Assembly: GCA_017941635.1 (NCBI GenBank)
Contig: JAGAVZ010000220.1
Span: forward strand, 1-38,304
DNA length: 38,304 bases
Reading direction: 5' to 3'
Source of the DNA: Cellulosilyticum sp.
GTDB taxonomy: Bacteria; Bacillota; Clostridia; Lachnospirales; Cellulosilyticaceae
The translations under genes were made by a program, and so were the position numbers. Every line of letters starts with the position of its first letter. Within the stretch, counting starts at the first letter, position 1. The notes below the pieces were generated by a model that made no database searches, was not told the origin of the DNA, and was given only the letters and a program-made list of their open reading frames with translations. Shown one piece after another: positions 25,715 through 32,882 of this stretch.

Positions 25715-25936
25715 GTGATTTATTGGCTAATGGGTGTTTTAATAATCATAAAAGATATTAGAGAAAAGAAGGTAAAGGAACTTATAGGTGTCATTGGAAT
25801 TGCAATTATTTGTGGCATACTACCTTTTTTGATAAGAGGAGAAAAGATTGAATTAATTGAGGTCGTAGAAAAAATATTAATCATAGTATTAGGAGCAAGA
25901 CTTGGAAGTTATTATATTAAAGCACAAGAAGAGTAG
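25715..25936 (+). pseudogene. N-terminally truncated member of the small membrane protein family, paralogue 2
   Basis: A 73-residue frame beginning at GTG without a ribosome site. IIKDIREKKVKELIGVIGIAI and LGARLGSYYIKAQEE align with the second half of the proteins at 22602 and 26091, but the first membrane segment and start are missing. The frame is closed by TAA at 25694-25696. It may be a remnant, or it may still make a short protein. A CTACCA/TGGTAG hairpin lies shortly after (25968-25982). Confidence 0.5.
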
Positions 25937-26090
25937 TCTTACAAGCATATTATTATGTGGGATTTTGCTACCATTATGGTAGTGGCATTTAGGTTAATAT
26001 AGGTTGGAGTTTTGGATATTATACAGGAAAGAATAGATAGATTGGAAAAATGATGAAGTAATAAAGAATAAAAGGAATGGGGGAGCGATT

Positions 26091-26468
26091 ATGAAAGAGA
26101 TTTTTTTTAAGGTAAGTAAAGTTTGGATGGTTATATTTTTGGTTTTAGTAGGTGTAGTGATTTACTTTGGCAAAACAGAACAGCTAAAATCTACGAACTT
26201 TCCTGATTTATTGAGTGTGAGTTTCTTAGTAGGATTGGTTGGAACATTAGTTTGTGGAGTTATTGCTGCAAGTTTAAGGATTGTAGAAGAGATTAAAGAA
26301 AGAAAAATAATAAATCTGCTTTCAGAAGTGGCTATAGCAATTGTGGCGTGGATACTAATATTTTGGTATAAAGGAGAAAGCGTAGGAAGCGATACATTTG
26401 TGATTAGAGTATTATTGATGGTGATTTCTTTCAAAGCAATCCACTATTATATTCCTACTAAAGAATAA
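26091..26468 (+). CDS. small membrane protein, paralogue 3
   Basis: A 125-residue integral membrane protein, intact and well started (GGGGGAG upstream of ATG). It has helices at about residues 10-27, 40-62 and 80-95 and a charged loop VEEIKERKIINLL between the second and third. It is homologous along its length to the protein at 22602 and ends YYIPTKE. The family is unknown. It stands directly before the duplicated terminator and the TIM-barrel gene, the same order as copy 1. Confidence 0.65.
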   Translation: MKEIFFKVSKVWMVIFLVLVGVVIYFGKTEQLKSTNFPDLLSVSFLVGLVGTLVCGVIAASLRIVEEIKERKIINLLSEVAIAIVAWILIFWYKGESVGSDTFVIRVLLMVISFKAIHYYIPTKE

Positions 26469-26498
26469 AAAAATATAATTTAATATGATGAAAATAAT

Positions 26499-26550
26499 TT
26501 ACTTAATTAAGATTTTCAGATAAAATTTTAGTTAAGTAAATATTTTTTTG
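26499..26550 (+). terminator. terminator, duplicated block copy 2
   Basis: TTTACTTAATTAA (26499-26511) pairs with 26529-26541, followed by eight T. It is the counterpart of 23025-23076. Confidence 0.8.
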
Positions 26551-26647
26551 TGAATTAATATGCACAGGTATGTAAATATAGAGTTTAAACTTATTTAGCA
26601 TTGAATCTATATTTGGTACAATGTGCAATCAATAGGAGGAAATCAAA

Positions 26648-27472
26648 ATGTACATAGGGCTTAGAGCACACGATTATGGAAAACAACCTTTAGAAGATTT
26701 ATTCTCAAAAATTAGTGGAGATGGATTCCATGCCATTCAACTTGCCATTCCAAAAGCAATAGAAGGGGTAAATAGCTTAGATGATGTAGATGAAGCATTA
26801 CTTCAAGATATTAAAGCAGCAATGGAAAAATATGATATCGCTATTCCAGTATTCGGTTGCTATGTGGAACTTGGTCACCGTGATCCAGAGGTGAGACAAC
26901 AACATGTAAACCGTTTCTTAAAAGGCATGGATTTTGCTAAATTCTTAGGAGCAAGATGCATTGGTTCAGAAACGACAAACTTCCCATTAGATGGGTCAGA
27001 GGAAGAAAGAAGAGAAGCGTTTGAAGGCTTAGTAGACTCTGTGAAACAAATTGTGAAAAAAGGTGAAGAAATTGGCCTTGATGTAGCCATTGAACCTGTT
27101 GCAAGACATACTTTAAATACACCTAGTTTAGCTAAAGAATTACTTGAACGTGTACCATCAGACCGCTTAAAAATTATTTTAGACTTAGTTAATCTTCTTA
27201 CAAAAGATAATATTGCTCGCCAAGATGAAATTCTTGATGAATGCTTTGAAATGTTTGGCGATAAAATCTGGGCATTACATATGAAAGGCATCAAACTTGG
27301 TGCAGATGGTGAATTAGAAAAAGCAGACTTTGCTACCAATGAAGCCAACTTCAAAAAAGTTATGGACTGGACAAAAGTGAATATGCCAGAAACAACTGTT
27401 CTTAGAGAAGAAATTAAACCAGAAGAAGCAAGGGCAGATTATGCTTATATGAAGAGCTTAATTGAAAACTAG
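26648..27472 (+). CDS. sugar phosphate isomerase/epimerase-type TIM barrel
   Basis: A 274-residue xylose-isomerase-like TIM barrel (AP endonuclease 2 family). Seen: IGLRAHDYGKQPLEDLF at the start, FHAIQLAI, VFGCYVELGHRDPE near residue 75, ARCIGSETTNFP near 100, DVAIEPVARHTLNT near 145 (metal-ligand Glu), ILDLVNLL near 180 (Asp), WALHMKGIKLG near 210 (His), and TTVLREEIKPE near 255 (Glu). The metal site therefore looks complete. The substrate is probably a sugar acid or keto sugar. The pectin genes lie 9 kb away, so a link is only possible. AGGAGG precedes the ATG. A near-identical 3' fragment exists at 23107. Confidence 0.85.
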   Translation: MYIGLRAHDYGKQPLEDLFSKISGDGFHAIQLAIPKAIEGVNSLDDVDEALLQDIKAAMEKYDIAIPVFGCYVELGHRDPEVRQQHVNRFLKGMDFAKFLGARCIGSETTNFPLDGSEEERREAFEGLVDSVKQIVKKGEEIGLDVAIEPVARHTLNTPSLAKELLERVPSDRLKIILDLVNLLTKDNIARQDEILDECFEMFGDKIWALHMKGIKLGADGELEKADFATNEANFKKVMDWTKVNMPETTVLREEIKPEEARADYAYMKSLIEN

Positions 27473-27484
27473 AAATCATAAAGG

Positions 27485-27535
27485 AAAGATAAATAGGCAG
27501 ATTGTAAAATACGCAGTCTGTCTATTTATCTTTTT
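27485..27535 (+). terminator. terminator of the TIM-barrel gene
   Basis: AAAGATAAATAG (27485-27496) pairs with 27522-27533, with a further inner 8-bp stem (27497-27504 with 27514-27521), then T. Confidence 0.9.
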
Positions 27536-27622
27536 CATAAATCAAGAAGGAAATATTGTTGCTTCTAATGAAATGCTTATTGAATGCTTTTTGTTTCTGA
27601 AACTATAAAAATTTTTAAAATA

Positions 27623-27637
27623 TGACACGAGATGTCA
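27623..27637. promoter_or_regulatory. inverted repeat TGACA-N5-TGTCA, candidate operator
   Basis: TGACACGAGATGTCA lies 53 bases before the ClbS-like gene and just upstream of a -10-like TATGATAAT. No matching regulator gene is next to it. Confidence 0.5.
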
Positions 27638-27689
27638 GGTTATTTGTATTATGATAATCCTATAAACAAATTCAAAGGAGAATAATAAT

Positions 27690-28232
27690 ATGGCAAGACC
27701 ACAGACAAAGAATGATTTAATAGAAGCTGCAAATTTAAACTATGATAAACTATTGAAACTGATTGAATCTATGACAGAAATAGAATTAAATACAGAATTT
27801 GACTTTTCACTAGACCCAAAAAAGAAAGAAGCACACTGGGGTAGAGACAAAAATTTAAGAGATGTTTTAATTCATTTACATGAGTGGCATAACCTCATGC
27901 TAGAGTGGGTTGACAATAACAAAGCAGGTGTATTTAAGCCTTTTCTAATGGAAGGTTATAATTGGAAAACATATGGTGATATGAATATTGTATTTTGGGA
28001 GAGAAACCAAGCTGTTTCTATGGATGAAGCATTAGAACAGTTTAAAGAGTCACATGAAAAAATCATGGCATTAATCCAAACCATGTCAAATGAAGAATTA
28101 TTCCAAAAGAATGTATATGGCTGGGTAGGTGGCAGTACAATTGGTTCTTATTTCATAAGCGTAACGAGCAGTCATTATGATTGGGCAATGAAAAAGATTA
28201 AAGCACATAGGAAAATGGTTAATGGTAAATAA
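27690..28232 (+). CDS. ClbS/DfsB family four-helix protein
   Basis: A 180-residue protein with the family layout: MARPQTKNDLIEAANLNYDKLL at the start, WGRDKNLRDVLIHLHEWHNLML near residue 50, GYNWKTYGDMN near 90, and SSHYDWAMKKIKAHRK at the end. The histidines in HLHEWH and SHYDW are the usual conserved ones. Relatives include ClbS, which protects E. coli from colibactin, and DinB-like thiol-dependent enzymes; here no toxin cluster is seen. AAAGGAG precedes the ATG. The operator-like repeat upstream suggests induction by some signal. Confidence 0.85.
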   Translation: MARPQTKNDLIEAANLNYDKLLKLIESMTEIELNTEFDFSLDPKKKEAHWGRDKNLRDVLIHLHEWHNLMLEWVDNNKAGVFKPFLMEGYNWKTYGDMNIVFWERNQAVSMDEALEQFKESHEKIMALIQTMSNEELFQKNVYGWVGGSTIGSYFISVTSSHYDWAMKKIKAHRKMVNGK

Positions 28233-28328
28233 ATTATTTCAAATCGTATATTTGTTATTGAAATATGGATTCCAATAGGATAAAAAGAATGTGTTAGGAT
28301 TTGAATGAGAACAAAGGGAGGGAGTCAT

Positions 28329-28613
28329 TTGATTATTTTAAAAGAATGGCTAGAGAGTGATTTACTACTTTTGGGATTAATTATATGGATGCTTTCCATA
28401 CTTTATCCTTGGAAAAATGAAAGAAATAAGCTCAATTATGTGAGGATTTTAGGTTGCATAATCGTTTATATTATATCAGAAGTGATAATGAGGGTTACAA
28501 ATGACTGGGGGGTTACTTTTATACTTCTATTTGTAGGAGGAGTCAGTCTATCTATTGCTTTTGGAAGAGTCGTAAAGATGCTTTGGAAGAAAATAAGAAT
28601 AAGGAATCAATAA
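28329..28613 (+). CDS. small membrane protein (three helices)
   Basis: A 94-residue protein if started at TTG 28329, which has AGGGAGGGAG just upstream; the ATG at 28305 would add 8 polar residues but has no clear ribosome site. Three hydrophobic segments are seen (LLLLGLIIWMLSILYPW, ILGCIIVYIISEVI, VTFILLFVGGVSLSIAFG), followed by a basic tail KKIRIRNQ. The family is not recognised. Similarity to the other small membrane proteins nearby is at most faint. Confidence 0.55.
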   Translation: MIILKEWLESDLLLLGLIIWMLSILYPWKNERNKLNYVRILGCIIVYIISEVIMRVTNDWGVTFILLFVGGVSLSIAFGRVVKMLWKKIRIRNQ

Positions 28614-28684
28614 GTTTTAATCTAGCAATAAGGGGTTAGAAGTGTAAAATCTTAGAAGGATAAAATATGAGTAAAAGTGAAAAG

Positions 28685-28719
28685 GCGGTAGTTTCATAGA
28701 ATGGAAGACTACCGTTTTT
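28685..28719 (+). terminator. terminator after the small membrane protein
   Basis: CGGTAGT (28685-28691) pairs with ACTACCG (28707-28713), with an inner TTC/GAA pairing, then six T. Confidence 0.8.
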
Positions 28720-28880
28720 TATATGGGATCAACATTACATGACTGAGCATAAAATTTTCACTATAATAATGTACGTATAGCATAAATATCATACATAGAC
28801 TAAATAGTACACCAAGTATTTTAAAATATAAAAAGTTAGGCTATACTTAAAATAGGAGTTTCACCGAATAGGAGGAACAC

Positions 28881-29744
28881 ATGTATAAAACAATTAATGA
28901 ATTGAATTTAGATGATGATTTTCTTTTTGCAAAAGTAATGAGCGATAAAGAAATTTGTAAAAAGGTCATTGAAAAAATACTGGGTATTAAAATAAAATAC
29001 ATTGAAATGCCTACGGAGCAAAAGGTTATAGATATTCTATTGGATAGTAAAGCGGTGAGACTTGATATTTATGTTCATGATAATAAGGGGACAGTTTATA
29101 ATGTAGAAATGCAAAAAGGTAAACGTAATAATCTAGCCAAAAGAAGCCGTTATTATCAAGGAAGTATCGATTTAGATTTAATATCAAAAGGTGAAGATTA
29201 TAATAAACTGAATAAGAGTTTTGTAATCTTTATTTGTACATTTGATCCATTTAATAAAGGAAGGCATATTTACACTTTTGAAAATAGATGTAATGAAGAT
29301 CATAGTATTTTACTTGGAGATGAGACAACCAAAGTGTTTTTAAATACAAAAGGGACACTAGCTGATATAGATGAGGAAATGGCAGAGTTTCTGAATTATA
29401 TTGAGCATTCTACGGATGAAGTGGCAAGTCACTCAACAAGTGAACTTGTGAGGGCGCTAAATGATAAGGTTAATCATGTCAAAGAGGATAAAAATGTGGA
29501 GGTGGAATGGATGACACTTTTAGAAAGAGATAGAGAGAAATTCCAAGAGGGTGTAGAAGTTGGAATAGAAAAAGGAATAGAAAAAGGAATAGAAAAAGGG
29601 ATAGAGCGAGGAAGAGAAGAAGCGAGAATAGAGCTTGCAATAAGTTTATTAGATGTGTTAGATAATGAAGTGATTGCCGCTAAAACGGGACTTTCATTAG
29701 AAGAGGTAAGAATGCTTAGAGACCAAGTAGAAAATAATAAGTAA
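28881..29744 (+). CDS. Rpn family nuclease (recombination-promoting nuclease/transposase-like)
   Basis: A 287-residue PD-(D/E)XK nuclease of the Rpn group. The active-site residues are present: Asp62 in RLDIYV, Glu76 and Gln78 in YNVEMQKG. RSRYYQGSIDLDLISKGEDY and FICTFDPF are typical of the family. The C-terminal part has a GIEKGIEKGIEKGIERG repeat (residues about 228-246) and a helical domain ending EEVRMLRDQVENN. AGGAGG lies upstream of the ATG. A leader-like block from 28815 to the start is repeated at 32285 in front of a truncated copy. Rpn proteins have been linked to DNA cleavage and phage defence. An internal translation start at 29511 is described separately. Confidence 0.9.
   Translation: MYKTINELNLDDDFLFAKVMSDKEICKKVIEKILGIKIKYIEMPTEQKVIDILLDSKAVRLDIYVHDNKGTVYNVEMQKGKRNNLAKRSRYYQGSIDLDLISKGEDYNKLNKSFVIFICTFDPFNKGRHIYTFENRCNEDHSILLGDETTKVFLNTKGTLADIDEEMAEFLNYIEHSTDEVASHSTSELVRALNDKVNHVKEDKNVEVEWMTLLERDREKFQEGVEVGIEKGIEKGIEKGIERGREEARIELAISLLDVLDNEVIAAKTGLSLEEVRMLRDQVENNK
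29511..29744 (+). CDS. candidate intragenic C-terminal Rpn product (RpnS-like)
   Basis: GGAGG (29498-29502) lies 8 bases before the in-frame ATG codon 211, which would give a 77-residue protein, MTLLERDREKFQEG to the end, containing the glycine repeat and C-terminal domain without the nuclease. In E. coli Rpn genes such a small internal product acts as an inhibitor of the full-length toxin. The same ribosome site and ATG are kept in the truncated copy at 32585. Seen: the signals. Known: the E. coli precedent. Inferred: that it is used here. Confidence 0.55.
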   Translation: MTLLERDREKFQEGVEVGIEKGIEKGIEKGIERGREEARIELAISLLDVLDNEVIAAKTGLSLEEVRMLRDQVENNK

Positions 29745-29750
29745 ACGAAA

Positions 29751-29798
29751 ATAAGACTGGTGTGCTAAAAGTAAAATTTTATAGCGCATCAGTCTTAT
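29751..29798. terminator. bidirectional terminator between the Rpn and metallo-hydrolase genes
   Basis: ATAAGACTG (29751-29759) pairs with CAGTCTTAT (29790-29798), and the next 8 bases pair with 29782-29789 allowing wobble, giving a 17-bp stem. Both convergent genes end within 60 bases. Confidence 0.85.
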
Positions 29799-29801
29799 AT
29801 T

Positions 29802-30644
29802 TTATTCGTTATACTCTAGGACGGTTCCAGTGCAGAAATAGTGTAATTGCTCACCTAATGTTTCTTTAAGTATGTCAAAGGCAGCATCTCCTGTACAATG
29901 CCCTGTATGTATTTCTTTGATGCCGATATTTTTGACCCACTCAGCTAAACTTCTAATGGCAGCTGGGTGGTTAATGTTTGTTACCTTGCCTTCTATATCT
30001 TTTAAGTGGAAACCACCAATCATAGCGAGTAGCTTTTGATTTGGGAAGGCTTCTTGGACCTCTTTTAAGATATTGTCTACGCCAGCATGGGAACAACTAT
30101 TGAGAATAACAAGTCCTTCATCACATTCAAAGACGAGCGTTTGTTCATGAGCAAAATCATCATCTAGAAGTGTGCCATTAACCATTCTTTTCATTTGCAT
30201 AGAAGCACCACGTGTTTCTAAAGCAGGGGTGGTATGAGGTAAGAGCCAGACACCTTTTCGAACAAGGTATTTACCGCTAATATATTCAAATCGTTCACTA
30301 TACTTTTCTAAGGTTTCTATAGGAATGCCTACATATTTATATTGATTTTCTTTGTAAGAATAGCAAGGCTCAATGCCTTTATCTCTTACAAGGACCTTAG
30401 CTTTAGAATTGATTTCAAAGAATCCATCATAGCCTCCAGCATGGTCTAGATGCGTATGAGATAAAATACATGTATCTACTTGGCTTAAGTCGATTGCAAG
30501 CTGTTTTGCATTTTCGATAAAGAGAGAACCCCTACCTGAATCAAGTAAATAGTTATGTCCATCATACTCAATGTAGATTGCAAGACCGTGTTCTACTAGT
30601 AAATCATTATTGCACTTGTTTTCAATGAGTGCCACAATTTTCAT
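29802..30644 (-). CDS. MBL-fold metallo-hydrolase
   Basis: A 280-residue metallo-beta-lactamase-fold protein of the class annotated as 7,8-dihydropterin-6-yl-methyl-4-(beta-D-ribofuranosyl)aminobenzene-5-phosphate synthase-like. The metal motif HTHLDH (His63, His65, Asp67, His68) is complete. YLLDSGRGS near residue 32, LVILNSCSHAGVDNIL near 175, MIGGFHLKD near 208 and HTGHCTGD near 242 complete the site. The true substrate is unknown. AGGAGG lies before the ATG on the minus strand. It is divergent from the hydrogenase-like gene and convergent with the Rpn gene. Confidence 0.9.
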   Translation of the reverse strand: MKIVALIENKCNNDLLVEHGLAIYIEYDGHNYLLDSGRGSLFIENAKQLAIDLSQVDTCILSHTHLDHAGGYDGFFEINSKAKVLVRDKGIEPCYSYKENQYKYVGIPIETLEKYSERFEYISGKYLVRKGVWLLPHTTPALETRGASMQMKRMVNGTLLDDDFAHEQTLVFECDEGLVILNSCSHAGVDNILKEVQEAFPNQKLLAMIGGFHLKDIEGKVTNINHPAAIRSLAEWVKNIGIKEIHTGHCTGDAAFDILKETLGEQLHYFCTGTVLEYNE

Positions 30645-30816
30645 TTCAATGCCTCCTTTCTAGTAGTAAGTGTTAAATGGATAGATGAGTTTAAATCTAT
30701 TTTAACATATTCTGAAAATATAAACGATTGTTTGTGGAATCAATATAATTTGAAGGATTATATTTATTAAATTGACTCATAATAGCAATATACTGGTAAG
30801 TAGAGGAGAACATATA

Positions 30817-32169
30817 ATGAAAGAAAAATATAAAGCGATTTATAAAGAACTCGTAAAAGCTTATTATGAGGGAAATTTTGAAGAAACTTTTGAAAGAATA
30901 CTAAAAGAAGATTTTCAAAGTACACAAGAAGGCAAAGAAATATTAGCTGTTTTTTGCGGTGTGGAAGCAGATACTTCAGCAGATGACCATACTTATATCC
31001 AATCGATTATTAAAGGGATTACGAGTCAAAATGTACGCCATAAAGTTGTGCAAAAGGTAAAAAATTGTGGCATGGATTGTGAAAAGGTAGAGGGTAAAAG
31101 CAAATGCCAAACCACATGTCCTTTTGATGCGATTATAGAGTTTGAAGATGGGAAAGATAGATGGATTGACCCTAATCTATGCTTAAGTTGTGGACGATGT
31201 GTCAATGCTTGTGATTCAGGAAATTATGTAGACACCAAACAATTTATGCCTGTCCTAGAGCTTTTCAAACAAAATCAAAAAGTGGTGGCTATTGTAGCAC
31301 CTGCTATTGCAGGACAATTTGGAAAGGACGTTACACTAGACCAACTAAGGGAAGCTTTTATTAAAGTAGGCTTTGCAGATATGCTAGAAGTTGCTATGGC
31401 AGCAGATATTTTAAGTATCAAGGAGGCGCTAGAGTTCGATGCCCATGTGCATAAAAAAGGTGACTTTATGATTACCTCTTGCTGCTGTCCAATGTGGGTA
31501 GCTGCTCTTAGAAAGGTATATGATAAACTAGTTCCAGAAGTTTCACCATCTGTTTCTCCAATGGTTGCAATGGCAAGGGTAGTCAAGGCCATTAATAAAG
31601 ACACCAAAGTCGTTTTTGTAGGCCCATGTATTGCCAAAAAAGCAGAGGCTAAAGAGCCTGACTTAAAAGGTGATGTGGATTATGTACTTACCTTTGAGGA
31701 AACAAAAATCATCTTTGAAGCACTTGGCATTGATGTAGCAGAATGTAAGGGACTACCTTCTGTAGATTATGCGGCAACAGGTGGTAGACTCTATGGCAGA
31801 ACAGGTGGCGTTTCAGAAGCTGTATGGGATATTATTGACCAATTACTTCCAGAAAAACGAAAAGTCTTTACCTCACTGCAGGTCGATGGTATGAAAGATT
31901 GTAAAGCCTTACTTGAAGAATTAGAAGAAGGCAAAGTACGTGCTAGCTTTATTGAAGGGATGGGCTGTAAAGGTGGTTGTGTAGGTGGGCCAAAGGCACT
32001 TATACCAGCAGAACAAGGAAGAGAAGCCGTTAATGAAGTGGCCTATGATTCAGCCATTAAAATTCCTGTACACAGTGATATTTTATTAGGCTTGTTAAAG
32101 CGATTAGGCATCAATGAATACAGAGAATTAATGGATAAACATAGTATGTTTGAACGTAGCTTTAAATAA
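30817..32169 (+). CDS. [FeFe] hydrogenase-family protein with 2[4Fe-4S] domain
   Basis: A 450-residue protein. After a helical N-terminus it has two 4Fe-4S motifs (Cys84, 88, 97, 101 and Cys122, 125, 128, 132), then the H-cluster domain. L1 is TSCCCPMW (Cys222-224), L2 is VGPCIAKKAE (Cys271), and L3 is GMGCKGGCVGGP (Cys384, Cys388). All four cluster cysteines are present, but L1 has one more Cys than the usual TSCCPxW. That variant and the small size fit the poorly characterised clostridial group often called D rather than the main H2-producing enzymes. The start at 30817 has AGAGGAG 8 bases upstream; an ATG-less extension to 30772 is rejected. No maturase or electron-transfer subunit is in the window. 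Confidence 0.88.
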   Translation: MKEKYKAIYKELVKAYYEGNFEETFERILKEDFQSTQEGKEILAVFCGVEADTSADDHTYIQSIIKGITSQNVRHKVVQKVKNCGMDCEKVEGKSKCQTTCPFDAIIEFEDGKDRWIDPNLCLSCGRCVNACDSGNYVDTKQFMPVLELFKQNQKVVAIVAPAIAGQFGKDVTLDQLREAFIKVGFADMLEVAMAADILSIKEALEFDAHVHKKGDFMITSCCCPMWVAALRKVYDKLVPEVSPSVSPMVAMARVVKAINKDTKVVFVGPCIAKKAEAKEPDLKGDVDYVLTFEETKIIFEALGIDVAECKGLPSVDYAATGGRLYGRTGGVSEAVWDIIDQLLPEKRKVFTSLQVDGMKDCKALLEELEEGKVRASFIEGMGCKGGCVGGPKALIPAEQGREAVNEVAYDSAIKIPVHSDILLGLLKRLGINEYRELMDKHSMFERSFK

Positions 32170-32207
32170 ATATCAACTATTATTAATCATAAATTTAGGC
32201 ATATAGT

Positions 32208-32251
32208 GAAATAAAATGAGAGCGTAAAATTTTACGCTCTCATTTTATTTC
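32208..32251 (+). terminator. 44-bp perfect palindrome, terminator of the hydrogenase-like gene
   Basis: The sequence is self-complementary around 32229/32230, with core AGCGTAAAATTTTACGCT and AAAATGAG/CTCATTTT flanks. It starts about 38 bases after the stop. AT-rich outer arms give T runs in both directions. Confidence 0.85.
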
Positions 32252-32341
32252 CTTTAGATTATATGGCATATGGACTAATCACTTAGTATTTTAAAATATA
32301 GAAACTTAGGATATACTTAAAGTAGGTGGTTCGCCAACTAA

Positions 32342-32776
32342 GAAGGAACACATGAAAACAGATATAATGAAGAGTATGATTTATTACTTGGTGATGAAAC
32401 AAGTAAAATCTTTTTGAATACTAAGGGAACATTGGATGATGTAGATGAGGAAATGAAAGAGTTCTTGAATTACATTGAACATTCAACGGATGAAAACGCA
32501 AGATGTGCAAAAAGTGAACTGGTAAAGGCACTTAATCAGAAGGTAATTTCAGTTAAGGAAGATAAGAGAGTAGAGGTGGAGTATATGACACTTTTAGAAA
32601 GAGATAGAGAAAAATTTCAAGAGGGCATAGAACAAGGTATAGAACAAGGTATAGAGCAAGGGAAGATTGAGGTGGCAAAAGCATTATTAGATATCTTAGA
32701 AGATGACATTATAGCAGTTAAGACAGGTTTACCTTTAGAAGAAATCAAGTTGTTAAGACAGCAGGTTGAGCAATAA
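32342..32776 (+). pseudogene. truncated second Rpn gene lacking the nuclease domain
   Basis: The reading frame from 32342 (after TAA) shows ENRYNEEYDLLLGDETSK, matching residues about 135-150 of the intact Rpn, and continues to the normal end. The first 130 codons, including the nuclease residues, are deleted. The leader and start region of the intact gene (28815-28883) are copied at 32285-32354, and the deletion fused them out of frame: the old ATG (32352) now opens only a 22-codon frame. The first in-frame start with a ribosome site is 32585. The glycine repeat is GIEQGIEQGIEQG here. Confidence 0.85.
32585..32776 (+). CDS. stand-alone C-terminal Rpn domain (RpnS-like candidate)
   Basis: A 63-residue protein, MTLLERDREKFQEG to EIKLLRQQVEQ, started at ATG 32585 with GAGG (32573-32576) 8 bases upstream. 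It is the counterpart of the internal product at 29511, and DNA around the start is nearly identical in both. With the nuclease domain gone, this is the only well-signalled product of the locus. If it is expressed it could bind and restrain the intact Rpn protein encoded 3 kb upstream; that is inference. Confidence 0.5.
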   Translation: MTLLERDREKFQEGIEQGIEQGIEQGKIEVAKALLDILEDDIIAVKTGLPLEEIKLLRQQVEQ

Positions 32777-32808
32777 AGGTATTATTAAACAAATAGATTT
32801 ATATAAGA

Positions 32809-32848
32809 ATCATAAAAGACCTTCCGTAATAGGTAGGTCTTTTATGAT
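32809..32848. terminator. hairpin terminator between the Rpn remnant and the LysR gene
   Basis: ATCATAAAAGACCT (32809-32822) pairs perfectly with 32835-32848. The T run is inside the right arm rather than after it, so termination may be modest. Confidence 0.7.
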
Positions 32849-32882
32849 GTAAAATCAAAAGAGAGCAGAATAAGGAAAGACG

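Noticed and set aside
26875-27354. 159-residue minus-strand frame opposite the TIM-barrel gene
   Set aside because: It is a shadow of the real gene, with no ribosome site and no family resemblance.
28881-29744. Rpn gene as an insertion sequence
   Set aside because: No terminal inverted repeats or target duplications are seen at its edges; the repeated leader belongs to a gene duplication.
30772-30816. Upstream extension of the hydrogenase-like gene
   Set aside because: The added residues have no ribosome site, while AGAGGAG stands 8 bases before the ATG at 30817.
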